From Rhizobium sp. Q54 (GTDB lineage Bacteria > Pseudomonadota > Alphaproteobacteria > Rhizobiales > Xanthobacteraceae), in NCBI GenBank assembly GCA_945861265.1, contig CAMAUC010000008.1, positions 24,372 to 88,371 of the forward strand: a stretch of DNA of 64,000 nucleotides, given 5' to 3'. Numbering within the stretch: position 1 is the stretch's first letter; the number at the start of each line of letters is the position of its first letter. Under the pieces are notes generated by a model. The model did no database searches and had not been told where the DNA came from. It worked only from the letters and a program-made list of their open reading frames with translations. The translations under genes and the position numbers were made by a program. Positions 1-9,340 of the stretch are shown here, piece after piece.

Positions 1-785
1 AAGCTGTCGGCCGGCCCGAGCTTGTCGAGAAACTTGAGGAAGCCGCCGCTTTTGGCGCCGTTATTGTCAAGATTGGTGGTGAAGTAATAGAGCGTGCGCT
101 CGGCACCATCGGCGCCGGCAAAGACGATTCTGACGCCGTGCGCTGCGGATTTGGCGTTCTTCTGTTCGGGATGAACGTCACCCTGCGCATCGACATAGAC
201 GAGTTCCGTCGAGCGAACCTGCTTGCCGCTGCGCGCCAGAAAAACATAAAGGACCGGAATCGTGCCGCGCAGCGAGGATTCGCTGATGTCCTCGCGCATC
301 TCCTTGGTGATGAAGAAACTGATCGACAGCAACGTACGCATCGCGGTCTGCAGTTGGCCGAGGCCAACCGTTTCGCCATGGCGCTGCTGTTTGAGAATAT
401 CGGGAATATCGCCGACAGGCTCGAGCGCGGCGAGCACATAGGTGGTGGCCTTCGGGAACAAGGTATCGGCAAACAGAAAATCCGGGCCGCTGAACATATA
501 GAACATCGCCGGGCGCGGCGACGTCAGATGAGTGGCCGACCATTCGCGCGCCGGCGCCAAAGTCGTCTTCTCAACCTGGGCAAAGGCCCGGTCCATCGTC
601 CTGGCGTGCTGCTGCCAGTGAGCACTTTTGGTCAACGGCGCCAGCGGCGAATTCGCCGACGGCGGCATGCCGGCGAGATAGCGCGCGGTGTCGTTGACGC
701 TCGCAGCGTCGGCGCAAAGCGCGGGGGAAATAGCCAAAGCAAGATAGCCGGCGACCGCGGCCGCAACAGGAGTAAAGCGCATCAT
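1..785 (-). CDS. Secreted protein of unknown function (3' end beyond the window)
   Basis: I do not recognise this family. The minus-strand frame stays open from an ATG at 785 (second ATG at 782) to the window edge, about 261 codons. It opens with a typical signal peptide (hydrophobic residues about 6-22, then ALCA), so the product is probably exported to the periplasm. The mature part is mixed alpha/beta in composition and has no motif I can name. The ATG overlaps the stop of the upstream amino-acid permease, so the two are probably translationally coupled. The plus-strand frame over the same bases is Arg-rich and looks like a shadow. The C-terminus is not in the window. Confidence 0.7.
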   Translation of the reverse strand, partial: MMRFTPVAAAVAGYLALAISPALCADAASVNDTARYLAGMPPSANSPLAPLTKSAHWQQHARTMDRAFAQVEKTTLAPAREWSATHLTSPRPAMFYMFSGPDFLFADTLFPKATTYVLAALEPVGDIPDILKQQRHGETVGLGQLQTAMRTLLSISFFITKEMREDISESSLRGTIPVLYVFLARSGKQVRSTELVYVDAQGDVHPEQKNAKSAAHGVRIVFAGADGAERTLYYFTTNLDNNGAKSGGFLKFLDKLGPADS

Positions 786-2131
786 TTGACGACCGTCACT
801 TTTTCATTGGCCGCATCGGCCGGATAATTTTGCGCAATCGCATAGAGAATAAGACCGGCGAGCATCAGCAATACGCCGGCGAGCGATTCCATCGGGCGGC
901 TGACCAGCAGGTAATACAGCATGAATCCGGTCACCGACAGGAAGATCAGCGGCGTTACCGGATAGCCCCAGGCGCGATACGGGCGCGGCTGCGCCGGTTT
1001 GGTGACGCGCAACACGATCACGCCGAGCACGGTGAAGAACGAGCACAGCGTCAGGCTGAACTGGATGAAGTCGAGCACCGCCTCGAAACTTTGCGTCAAC
1101 AACAGCAGGCTGGCGACCAGAAGCTGAAACACGATGGCGAAGGACGGCACGCCGTGTTTCGATTTCTGCGCGAAAAGCCGCAGCAGCGAAAAATCCTCGC
1201 CCATCACCATGGTGACGCGCGGCCCGATCCACATCATCGCGCTGACCGACGAGATCAGGCCGAGGCAGATCAAGGCGCCGACCAGGTTGCCGCCGAGCGG
1301 GCCGAAGATGTGGCCGCCGACGATGGTCGCGACCTGGATCTGCCCGGCGATTTTCTCGATCGGCGTGGTGTAGAGAAACACCATGTTCAGGGCGATATAC
1401 AATAACGAGACGACGGCGACGCCGGTGAACAGAGCGCGCGGCAAAGTGCGGTGCGGCTCGTGCAGTTCGTCGATGATGTAGACCGAGGCGTTCCAGCCCG
1501 AATAGGCATACATCACGAAAGCCAGATTGATGGCGAAGGCGGAACTGACGATCCGGCCGAAGTCGCCGGGCGCCGGCGCGAACGAGATCGGCTGCGGCGA
1601 AGCGACGGCGACGCCGGCAACGATGAAGGCGACGATCAGCACCAGTTTGATGATCGTCGATATGTTCTGGAACGCCGAGCCGTAGCGGATGCCGGACAGA
1701 TGAAACGCCGTCACCAGCCAGATGAGGCCGAGGCCGAGCGCCAGCGGCGGCACGCCGGGCAACAAGGGTCTGGCGTATTCGCCGAAGGCCATCGCCGCCA
1801 GCGCGACCGGCACGGCAAAGCCGACAGTCGCCGACAGCCAGCCGGCGAGAAAGCCGAAGATTGGTTGATAGGTTCGCGCCAGAAAATTATATTCGCCGCT
1901 CGAGCGCGGGAACATTCCGGCGAGTTCGGCGTAGGCCTGCGCGCCGCAAAAAGCGACGATGCCGCCGACCACCCATAAAAGGATCAACGAAAACCCCGAA
2001 CTCAGCGTTTGAACCTGAAAGCCGAGGCTGGTGAAGACACCGACGCCGACCATGTCGGCAATGACGATGGCGGTCGCCGCGAATGTCTTGACCCCCGGGA
2101 CCGAAGCCCGGACCGGAATCGAATGTGTCAC
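782..2131 (-). CDS. APC-superfamily amino acid permease
   Basis: Inner-membrane amino acid/polyamine/organocation transporter, likely amino acid:proton symport or exchange. It has about 12 hydrophobic segments over 449 residues, the usual family length. The first membrane segment carries GVGVF at residues 29-33, the unwound substrate-binding stretch of APC transporters. The chosen start is GTG at 2131, preceded by GGGGGA at a sensible distance; an ATG at 2155 would add 8 residues but has no ribosome-binding site. The substrate cannot be read from sequence. The stop overlaps the start of the secreted unknown downstream. It is divergent from the hydrolase-like gene at 2323. Confidence 0.88.
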   Translation of the reverse strand: MTHSIPVRASVPGVKTFAATAIVIADMVGVGVFTSLGFQVQTLSSGFSLILLWVVGGIVAFCGAQAYAELAGMFPRSSGEYNFLARTYQPIFGFLAGWLSATVGFAVPVALAAMAFGEYARPLLPGVPPLALGLGLIWLVTAFHLSGIRYGSAFQNISTIIKLVLIVAFIVAGVAVASPQPISFAPAPGDFGRIVSSAFAINLAFVMYAYSGWNASVYIIDELHEPHRTLPRALFTGVAVVSLLYIALNMVFLYTTPIEKIAGQIQVATIVGGHIFGPLGGNLVGALICLGLISSVSAMMWIGPRVTMVMGEDFSLLRLFAQKSKHGVPSFAIVFQLLVASLLLLTQSFEAVLDFIQFSLTLCSFFTVLGVIVLRVTKPAQPRPYRAWGYPVTPLIFLSVTGFMLYYLLVSRPMESLAGVLLMLAGLILYAIAQNYPADAANEKVTVVK

Positions 2132-2322
2132 CCAACGTCCCCCACGACCGATCATTAATACAAAATTGAGCTTCTTGGTATGGATTTATAAACGGGCGGT
2201 CGTCTGTGGAATTTGAATCGGCCGGTTAGGTTAACCTGGCGTTTGGCGCTCCGGCGCATGCCCGCAAAAAAGCCGGAAAAGCCGTTCAGGAATGGCCGAA
2301 TCTATTAACTTCGCGTTTGCGT

Positions 2323-3477
2323 ATGATGGACGTTTTCGCCGGAGATGAACGGACAGTGCCGAAGGCGAACTTAACCATTTCAGGCCGATGGCGCCGACAC
2401 ATGTTGCCGGCGCTCGCGCTGGCGGTCGTGAGCGCGACCGGCGGTGCAGCGCTCGCGCAATCGTCACTGCCAAACCTGAAGCCGCAACTCATCAATGACG
2501 TCTTCGCGGCCCGCTGGCCGTCCAACCCGCCGGCACAGGATGCCGTCGCCGTGCGCACGACGCCGCAAGCCGCGCGCGCGCCGCAACCCCAATTGCCATC
2601 GCAAGCGACCAGCCCGGCGCGCGCGCAGCCGAAGACCGAACTGGTGAAATTCGCCACCGCCCCCTTCCCTTATGACGGCCTGATACCGGAATCCGAGCGG
2701 CGGTTTCTCGACGTCGTCAAGGACGGCCAAAAGGGCCACCGCACCGCGCGCGGCACGGTGCTCTGGCAACACGACACATTCAACGACAGCCGCGTGCTGC
2801 TGCATATACCGGGCGGATTCAACATCAACAAACCCGCGGTGATGGTCGTGTACTTTCACGGCCATGGCGCCGAACTGACCCGCGATGTGCTGGAGCGGCA
2901 GAACGTGCCGGCGCAGATTTCGCTGTCCGGCAAGAACGCGGTGCTGGTCGCACCGCAGTTCGCCGTCGATGCCGCCGATTCTAGCGCCGGTCGTTTCTGG
3001 CAGCCCGGCGGCTTTGCCCGCTTCGTCAGCGAAGCAGCCAAGAAACTCGCGGCGCTCGGCGGGACGCCGGCCAAGGCGCGGCAATTTGCCAATATGCCGG
3101 TTATCATCGTCGCCTATAGCGGCGGCTATCTGCCCGCCGCCTGGAGCATCCGCGTCGGCGGCCTCGGCAACCGGCTGCACGGGCTGGTGCTGCTCGACGG
3201 CCTCTATGGCGAGATCGAGCACTTCGTCAACTGGATCAAAAGTTCAAAGAAGGTCTTCTTTGTCAGCGCCTTTACGCAGTCGACACGCCGGCAGAACCAG
3301 GCGCTCGCCGATATCCTGCGTGAGCAGAAGGTGGCAGTCAGCGGCGAAATCGGCAAGCATCTGTGGCGCGGCCGCGTCGCACTTCTTCCGGCCGCGTCGG
3401 ACGTCACGCATCAGGATTTCGTGACGCAAGCGTGGACCGAAAATCCGATCGCCGATATTTTGAGTAATCTCAACTGA
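2323..3477 (+). CDS. Secreted alpha/beta-hydrolase-like protein
   Basis: Probably an exported alpha/beta-hydrolase-fold enzyme of unknown substrate. There is a basic N-region and a hydrophobic stretch (about residues 27-45) ending in ALAQ, followed by a Pro/Ala/Gln-rich linker to about residue 105. The core shows HGHG near 179-182 (oxyanion-hole-like), a nucleophile elbow YSGGY near 266-270 with Ser 267, an Asp near 292 after a hydrophobic strand, and a His near 363, in catalytic-triad order. The start is uncertain: ATG at 2323 or 2326, or GTG at 2356, all with weak ribosome-binding sites. It converges with ivd, leaving 18 bp between stops. Confidence 0.72.
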   Translation: MMDVFAGDERTVPKANLTISGRWRRHMLPALALAVVSATGGAALAQSSLPNLKPQLINDVFAARWPSNPPAQDAVAVRTTPQAARAPQPQLPSQATSPARAQPKTELVKFATAPFPYDGLIPESERRFLDVVKDGQKGHRTARGTVLWQHDTFNDSRVLLHIPGGFNINKPAVMVVYFHGHGAELTRDVLERQNVPAQISLSGKNAVLVAPQFAVDAADSSAGRFWQPGGFARFVSEAAKKLAALGGTPAKARQFANMPVIIVAYSGGYLPAAWSIRVGGLGNRLHGLVLLDGLYGEIEHFVNWIKSSKKVFFVSAFTQSTRRQNQALADILREQKVAVSGEIGKHLWRGRVALLPAASDVTHQDFVTQAWTENPIADILSNLN

Positions 3478-3495
3478 ACGCGCGGCGCGAGCCGG

Positions 3496-4668
3496 TCACG
3501 CCGTCTTCTCGAAAATCTCGCGGCCGATCAGCATGCGCCGGATTTCAGACGTGCCCGCCCCGATCTCGTAGAGCTTGGCGTCGCGCAGCAATCGGCCCGC
3601 CGGAAAATCGTTGATATAGCCGTTGCCGCCGAGGCACTGGATCGCCTCCAGCGCCATCCAGGTGGCCCGCTCGGCGGCATAAAGGATAGCGCCGGCGGCG
3701 TCCTCGCGCGTCACACGGCCATCGTCGCAAGCCCGCGCCACGGCATACACGTAAGCCTTGGAGGCATTGAGCGTCACATACATGTCGGCGAGCTTGGCCT
3801 GGATGAGCTGGAAGCGGCCGATCGACTGGCCGAACTGTTTGCGGTCGTGGACGTAAGGGATCACCACGTCGAGGCAGGCCTGCATAATGCCGAGCGGCCC
3901 CGCCGCCAATACGACGCGCTCGTAGTCGAGCCCCGACATCAGCACGTTGACGCCGTTGCCGACGACGCCGAGGATATTTTCTTCCGGCACGTCGCAATCG
4001 GTGAACACAAGTTCCGACGTATCCGATCCGCGCATGCCGAGCTTGTCGAGTTTTTGCGCCGGCGCAAAACCCTTCATCCCCTTTTCGACCATGAACGCGG
4101 TGATGCCGCGCGAACCGGCGGTACGGTCGGTCTTGGCATAGACGACGAGCGTGTCGGCGACGGGACCGTTGGTGATCCACATCTTCGAGCCGTTGAGCAC
4201 ATAGCGATCGCCGACCTTGTCGGCGCGCGTCGCCATCGACACCACGTCGGAACCGGCGCCCGGCTCCGACATTGCCAGTGCGCCAACATGTTCGCCGGAA
4301 ATCAGTTTCGGCAGATACTTGCGCTTCTGCGCCTCGCTGCCGTTGCGGCTGATCTGATTGACGCAAAGATTGGAATGCGCGCCATAGGACAGACCGACCG
4401 AGGCCGACGCCCGCGACACCTCCTCCATCGCCACGCAATGGGCGAGATAGCCGAGGCCCGAACCGCCATAGGCCTCGTCGACGGTGATGCCGTGCAGGCC
4501 GAGCGCGCCCATTTCCGGCCAGAGGTCGCGCGGGAAGACATTGCTGCGGTCGATCTCGTCGGCGCGCGGCGCGATTCTGTCCTGCGCGAAGTCGCTGACC
4601 GACTTGCGCAGCATGTCGGCGTCCTCGCCCAGACCAAAATCGAAGCCCGCCCAGCTATTGGGGATCAT
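3496..4668 (-). CDS. ivd: Isovaleryl-CoA dehydrogenase (acyl-CoA dehydrogenase family)
   Basis: FAD enzyme oxidising isovaleryl-CoA to 3-methylcrotonyl-CoA in leucine breakdown, passing electrons to ETF. The 390 residues match the family. The catalytic Glu is at about 250 in [11 protein letters not shown], the helix-G position typical of isovaleryl-CoA dehydrogenases, while the C-terminal site used by most other acyl-CoA dehydrogenases reads [10 protein letters not shown] and lacks that Glu. The FAD-binding stretches [10 protein letters not shown] and WITNG are intact. The start at 4668 has GGAGG 7 nt upstream; the longer open frame begins in basic junk. No methylcrotonyl-CoA carboxylase genes are adjacent, so the leucine pathway must continue elsewhere. 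Confidence 0.9.
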   Translation of the reverse strand: MIPNSWAGFDFGLGEDADMLRKSVSDFAQDRIAPRADEIDRSNVFPRDLWPEMGALGLHGITVDEAYGGSGLGYLAHCVAMEEVSRASASVGLSYGAHSNLCVNQISRNGSEAQKRKYLPKLISGEHVGALAMSEPGAGSDVVSMATRADKVGDRYVLNGSKMWITNGPVADTLVVYAKTDRTAGSRGITAFMVEKGMKGFAPAQKLDKLGMRGSDTSELVFTDCDVPEENILGVVGNGVNVLMSGLDYERVVLAAGPLGIMQACLDVVIPYVHDRKQFGQSIGRFQLIQAKLADMYVTLNASKAYVYAVARACDDGRVTREDAAGAILYAAERATWMALEAIQCLGGNGYINDFPAGRLLRDAKLYEIGAGTSEIRRMLIGREIFEKTA

Positions 4669-4742
4669 TGCGCCGCCTCCGCGTGAATTATTGAACCGCT
4701 CGTCGCGGTCGCGTCTCACGACGGCACTCTATCGCGTCAGTG

Positions 4743-6665
4743 TCAGGCTGTCAGCGTTGCCGGCGGCGGGGCCAAGGTCTTAGCGCCGGTATTCTGCTTC
4801 TGCTGGCTCAGCAGACGGTCGATTGTCGCGGCCGGCGCCGGCCTGGCGAACAGGAAGCCCTGCATCTCGTCGCAGCCGGCCAGCCGCAGCAACACACGCT
4901 GCTGCTCGGTTTCAACGCCTTCGACCAATACCGACAGGCCGAGCGCGCGGCCGAGTGCGACGATCGCCTGGATGATGACGCCGCCATTGGCGGAGGTTCC
5001 GAGTGCGACGACAAAGCTGCGGTCGATCTTGAGCTTGTCGAGCGGGAAACGCTGCAGGTAGCTGAGATTGGAATAGCCGGAGCCGAAGTCGTCGAGCGCG
5101 ACGCGGACGCCGAGGTCGTGCAGATCCTCGATGCGTTTGACCATCTCTTCCGGATTGTCGATCAGCACGCCTTCGGTGATTTCCAGCATCAAGCGCGACG
5201 GCGCGACGCCGCTTTCCTCGAGCGCAGAACGCACCAGATCGACGATGGTACGGTCGCGCACCTGCAAAGGCGACAGATTGACGGCGATGTAGAGGTCGGG
5301 CCAGCGCTTGGCTTCGTGCAAGGCGCGGCGCAGCACGAAGGCGCCCAGCGTATCCATCAGGCCCATCTGCTCGGCGACCGGAATGAACACCGCCGGGCCG
5401 ATCGGCCCGCGCGTCGGATGCGTCCAGCGCAGCAAGGCCTCGACGCCGACGATGCGGCCGCCATGCGCGGCGATGATCGGCTGATAGTGCAGTTCGAGTT
5501 CATTGGCGCTGAGCGCGCGCGGCAGTTCGCGGTGGATGAATTTCTGGTCGTTCGAGACTGTATCGATCGCCGTGTCGAAGGCAACGATGCTGCCGGTGCC
5601 CTTCTTGTCGGCGGCGCGCAGGGCCAGTTCGGCGCGGCGGGTGAGTTCGCCGCGCGTCGTCGCGTGGCGCGGCGCCTGGGCGAAGCCGGCATGGGCGCTG
5701 ACGCGCACCACGGTGTCGAACCAGTGCGGGCGCGCGACACTGTCGAGAACGGCGCGCAGCATCGCCTCGATATCGACGGTGGCGTCGGCGGTCAGCATCA
5801 CGGCGAATTCGTCGCTGCCGACGCGGCCGACCACGGCGTCCGGCGGCACCGCTTCGCGTAAGCGTTCGGCGACCGCGACGATCAGTTCGTCGCTACCGAG
5901 CACGCCGAGATGGGCGGTGACGTCTTCCATGCCGTCGAGTTCGATGAGCGCGAAGGTGGTGGCCTCATGGCCGGCATGTTCGGCCAGAAACAGATCGAGC
6001 AGTTCGAGGGTCTTGGCGTGGTTGGGCAGACCGGTCAGCTTGTCTTCGTCGGCGGCGCGGCGGGCCTGTTCCTCGCTTAACGCCAAATCGCGACCGGCGC
6101 GGCGCAACTGCGTCAGCGAAAATCCGGCAAAGCCGATCAGGACAATGGCGAGCCCGACGACGAACGGCATCAGCCGGTCCATCGCCATCGCCATCGGCCG
6201 CGTTTTCTCCCAGGTGAAGAAACCGGCAATGCGCCCTTGCGCATCCAGCACCGGCTGCATTTCGCGTTCGCTGGCCGACGGCTCGATTTCAAATTTCAGA
6301 CCCTGCAAGCGAGCGCTCTGCTCGACCATGCGCACGAAGCGCGGATCGACTTCGCGGGTCTGGCCAAACAGGTTGCGGAATTCGGCGACCGCATTGCGCA
6401 AGGCGCCGCGCTGCTCCGACCACAGCCGCTCGTCGCTCTGTTGCGCCAGCCCATAGCCGGCGCCGGCGCTGATCAAGGTGGCGCCGGTGGCCAACAGCGC
6501 GAGCAGGACGATGACGCGCGAGGCCGAGAATGTGCGGCGCGCGCGCGCCCGCGACACGCCGGCGGCGTCGCTCTGGCGCCTCGCGCCGAAGAGCCCGCCG
6601 GCCCAGGCCAACAGCTGGCGCCCCGGCAAGGACCGGGTCTTTGTTGTTTTAGCTTCGCCGCTCAC
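4743..6665 (-). CDS. Membrane-bound GGDEF-EAL protein, probable c-di-GMP phosphodiesterase
   Basis: Cyclic-di-GMP signalling protein of 640 residues. Two membrane segments (about 50-74 and 165-186) enclose a periplasmic domain of roughly 90 residues, so it probably senses something outside the inner membrane. The GGDEF domain (about 205-365) reads GSDEF at 283-287 and lacks the usual DxDxF context, so it is probably not a cyclase. The EAL domain (about 385-630) is intact: EALLRW at 409-414, DDFGSG at 525-530, KIDRSF and VEGVET near 581. The likely net activity is hydrolysis. The start is GTG at 6665 with GGGGAG 8 nt upstream. It lies 74 bp upstream of ivd on the same strand. Confidence 0.88.
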   Translation of the reverse strand: MSGEAKTTKTRSLPGRQLLAWAGGLFGARRQSDAAGVSRARARRTFSASRVIVLLALLATGATLISAGAGYGLAQQSDERLWSEQRGALRNAVAEFRNLFGQTREVDPRFVRMVEQSARLQGLKFEIEPSASEREMQPVLDAQGRIAGFFTWEKTRPMAMAMDRLMPFVVGLAIVLIGFAGFSLTQLRRAGRDLALSEEQARRAADEDKLTGLPNHAKTLELLDLFLAEHAGHEATTFALIELDGMEDVTAHLGVLGSDELIVAVAERLREAVPPDAVVGRVGSDEFAVMLTADATVDIEAMLRAVLDSVARPHWFDTVVRVSAHAGFAQAPRHATTRGELTRRAELALRAADKKGTGSIVAFDTAIDTVSNDQKFIHRELPRALSANELELHYQPIIAAHGGRIVGVEALLRWTHPTRGPIGPAVFIPVAEQMGLMDTLGAFVLRRALHEAKRWPDLYIAVNLSPLQVRDRTIVDLVRSALEESGVAPSRLMLEITEGVLIDNPEEMVKRIEDLHDLGVRVALDDFGSGYSNLSYLQRFPLDKLKIDRSFVVALGTSANGGVIIQAIVALGRALGLSVLVEGVETEQQRVLLRLAGCDEMQGFLFARPAPAATIDRLLSQQKQNTGAKTLAPPPATLTA

Positions 6666-6814
6666 TCGTTACTCCCCGCGTTACGCTGCGGTCCCCAAGC
6701 CTTCAGGGATAGGGAGTCAGCCTTAATAGCGGGTCAGCAAAGAAGGTGAACGAAGGGTAAGAATTCCACCGGCGCGGACGAATAACACAGGTTTTTTGCT
6801 GTTATTCTTGGCCA

Positions 6815-8206
6815 TTAGCGCAGCCCGAACCAGAGCGTGGCGATGAACAAAAACGAGAAAAATCCGACCACATCGGTGACCGTGGTGACGAACGGGCTGG
6901 AGGCCACCGCCGGGTCGATCCCGAGCCGGTGCAGGCCGAGGGGGATGAGAATTCCGCCGGCCGCCGCCGCGATCAGGTTGCAGATCATCGCCAGGCCGAT
7001 GACGATGCCGAGACCCGGCACCTGAAACCAGGCATAGGCGGCGACGCCGGTAATGACGGCGAAGGCCAGACCGTTCAGCAGGCCGACCAGAAGCTCACGG
7101 ATGATGACGCGCCGGGCGTTAGCGTAACTCAGTTCCTGCGTTGCCAGCGCGCGCACCGCGATGGTCATGGTCTGGGTGGTGGCGTTGCCGCCCTGACTCG
7201 CCACGATCGGCGCCAGCACCGCCAGCGCCACCATTTTTTCCATCTGTCCTTCAAAAGCCCCCAACACCGACGACGCCAGAAACGCGGTGGCAAGGTTGAC
7301 CAGGAGCCAGTTGAAACGGCCGCGCGCGATGGTCCAGACCGTGTCGGACAATTCTTCGTCGGCTTTGACGCCGCCGAGCGCCTTGATGTCCTCTTCCGCC
7401 TCCTCGACGATGACGTCGGCGACGTCGTCGAAGGTGATGACGCCGACCAGCCGTTCGTTGGCGTCGACCACGGGCGCGGCCACCAGGTCGTAGCGCTGGA
7501 ACAGCCGCGCCACGCTTTCCTGGTCTACGTCGGCCGGCACCCGGCGGCGCTCGGCCTCCATCAGGTCCTTGATCGGCACCGGCCGCTGGCTGCGCAGCAG
7601 CCGGTCGAGCGGCACCGCGCCGAGAAAGCGGCTGTCGGCATCGACGACATAGAGTTCGTAGAACTGCTCCGGCAGCTCGGCGGTCTCGCGCATGTAGTCG
7701 ATGGCGCAGCCGACATTCCAGTCCGGCGCAACCGCGATGAATTCGGTCTGCATCCGTCGGCCGGCCGAATCTTCCGGGTAATCGAGGCTGCGCGTCAGCG
7801 CGATACGCTCGGCCGGCGGCAGATGATCGAGGATCTCGGTGCGCTCCTCGCGCGGCATGTCCTCGAGAATGGTGACGGCGTCGTCGGTCTCGATGTCGCG
7901 GACGCCATCGGCCACGGTCTGCGGGAGCAGTTCGTCGAGAATTTCCTCGCGGACCGCGTCGTCGACTTCGGTGAGTGCGGTAAAGTCGAAGTCGATGCCG
8001 AGCAATTCGACCAGGCGCGGGCGCTGGTCGGGATCGAGCGCTTCCAGCAGCGCGCCGAGATCGGATTCGTGCAGGTCGCCGACCAGAACGCGCAGCGCCG
8101 GCACGTCGACGGCCTCGATGGCGCGCGCGGCCTCGGCGACGAAGTCGGCACGGATCGTGCCATCGTCGTCGCGCAGCGGCGGCTTCTCGGTGATTTGGTC
8201 GGTCAT
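6815..8206 (-). CDS. mgtE: Magnesium transporter MgtE
   Basis: Mg2+ channel/transporter of the inner membrane. At 463 residues it fits MgtE, with an acidic N-domain of helical repeats (DDAVTILEDMPREER type), a tandem CBS pair in the middle that gates the pore by binding Mg2+, and five hydrophobic segments in the last 160 residues. The start at 8206 is preceded by GAGG; a longer open frame upstream would add about 53 basic, unmatched residues. I see no Mg2+ riboswitch-like leader in the 190 bp up to the divergent deacetylase gene. A hairpin lies just past the stop (6780-6807), but it lacks a T-tract. Confidence 0.93.
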   Translation of the reverse strand: MTDQITEKPPLRDDDGTIRADFVAEAARAIEAVDVPALRVLVGDLHESDLGALLEALDPDQRPRLVELLGIDFDFTALTEVDDAVREEILDELLPQTVADGVRDIETDDAVTILEDMPREERTEILDHLPPAERIALTRSLDYPEDSAGRRMQTEFIAVAPDWNVGCAIDYMRETAELPEQFYELYVVDADSRFLGAVPLDRLLRSQRPVPIKDLMEAERRRVPADVDQESVARLFQRYDLVAAPVVDANERLVGVITFDDVADVIVEEAEEDIKALGGVKADEELSDTVWTIARGRFNWLLVNLATAFLASSVLGAFEGQMEKMVALAVLAPIVASQGGNATTQTMTIAVRALATQELSYANARRVIIRELLVGLLNGLAFAVITGVAAYAWFQVPGLGIVIGLAMICNLIAAAAGGILIPLGLHRLGIDPAVASSPFVTTVTDVVGFFSFLFIATLWFGLR

Positions 8207-8397
8207 GCCGGGCCTCGGCAACGGGCGTTGCAACTTGATCGCGCTTGTACGCTCGCCGCCGACGCGGAAGCAAATATTAATCGCAGATATTCGCCGCAAA
8301 CCGCGTCTTTGATGCACCCCCGATGCGCCCATGGCACTCTTGCCCGCCGCGGCCATTGCGGTCATATGCCTCTCAGATCGTGACAGGGATGCTCCCT

Positions 8398-9177
8398 ATG
8401 ATTCGTCTTTTTGCCGCCGCGATGCTGGCGGCGCTTATGTCCCTCGCGGCGGCGTCCGCGCGCGCTCAGCCCTGTCCGGGCAATAGCGATGCCCTCGGCA
8501 CCGAAAGGATGATCGCGGTCGATGCGCGGTCCACCCCGCGCGTCGGGCGCAAGCATTTCCCCGATACCTTGCCGCTGCGCGACAAGGAACTGGTCCTGAC
8601 CTTCGACGACGGCCCCTGGCCGACGACGACGCCGAGGGTACTCGATGCCCTGAAAGCGGAATGTGTCCGCGCCACGTTCTTTCTGCTCGGGCGCAACACC
8701 GATGCGCATCCGCAGATCGTGCGCCGGGCGCTGGCCGAGGGCCACACGATCGGCCACCACACTTATTCGCATCCGCTGCTCGACCATCTGCCGTTCGAGC
8801 GAGCCGAGGCTGAGATCGACCGCGGCATCGCCCGCGATGAATTGGCGTCCTATGGCCGGGCGCGGAGCGAACCGACGACGCCATTTTTCCGGTTTCCCGG
8901 CTTTGCCTCGAGCGGGCCGCTGCTCGACCGTTTGCAGCAGCGCGGCATCGTCGTGTTCGGCGCCGATGTCTGGGCCAGCGATTGGCTGCCGATGGGGCCC
9001 GAGGCGGAACTGCAACTGCTGCTGGCCCGCATCGCCCAGGTCGGCCGCGGCATCGTCCTCCTGCACGACACCAAGGTGCAGACCGCCGCGATGCTGCCCG
9101 CTTTGCTGCGGGCGCTGAAAATACGCGGCTACCGCATCGTCCATGTGGTCGCCGCCGGCTCGGGCGCGGCCAACTAA
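8398..9177 (+). CDS. Secreted polysaccharide deacetylase (NodB domain), copy 1
   Basis: Carbohydrate esterase family 4 enzyme, probably removing N-acetyl groups from an envelope or extracellular polysaccharide. The 259 residues comprise a signal peptide (about 1-23), a conserved CPGNSDALGT stretch at 26-35, and a NodB domain from about 60. TFDDG at 68-72 supplies the catalytic Asp and the metal-binding Asp 71; H121 and H125 complete the metal triad (HTYSH). A later HD pair in LLHDT fits the general acid. The start at 8398 has AGGGA 8 nt upstream; the in-frame ATG at 8389 overlaps that site. A close paralog follows 163 bp downstream, suggesting tandem duplication. Confidence 0.9.
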   Translation: MIRLFAAAMLAALMSLAAASARAQPCPGNSDALGTERMIAVDARSTPRVGRKHFPDTLPLRDKELVLTFDDGPWPTTTPRVLDALKAECVRATFFLLGRNTDAHPQIVRRALAEGHTIGHHTYSHPLLDHLPFERAEAEIDRGIARDELASYGRARSEPTTPFFRFPGFASSGPLLDRLQQRGIVVFGADVWASDWLPMGPEAELQLLLARIAQVGRGIVLLHDTKVQTAAMLPALLRALKIRGYRIVHVVAAGSGAAN

Positions 9178-9340
9178 TCCGTCACAATTTTATCACAGCC
9201 GGCCGAAATCCCTTGAAAAACAAGCCGGTTGGATAGGCGGCATGGTTAAAGTTCCGTAAATAACGGCGTCGTTAGGGTTCGGGGTCGCCACGGGGGATTG
9301 CACCATTCGGGTGCGGTCTGGCGATGCCGGGGGGTTGCGT

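Noticed and set aside
138..827. Plus-strand 229-codon open frame
   Set aside because: Arg-rich, no ribosome-binding site, lies antisense to a minus-strand frame with a clean signal peptide; a GC-rich shadow.
6780..6807. 8-bp inverted repeat after mgtE
   Set aside because: No T-tract on the strand of mgtE transcription and a 12-nt loop; weak as a terminator.
9244..9258. TTAA-N7-TAAA upstream of the second deacetylase
   Set aside because: Imperfect CtrA-like half-site about 95 bp before the gene; chance match is likely.
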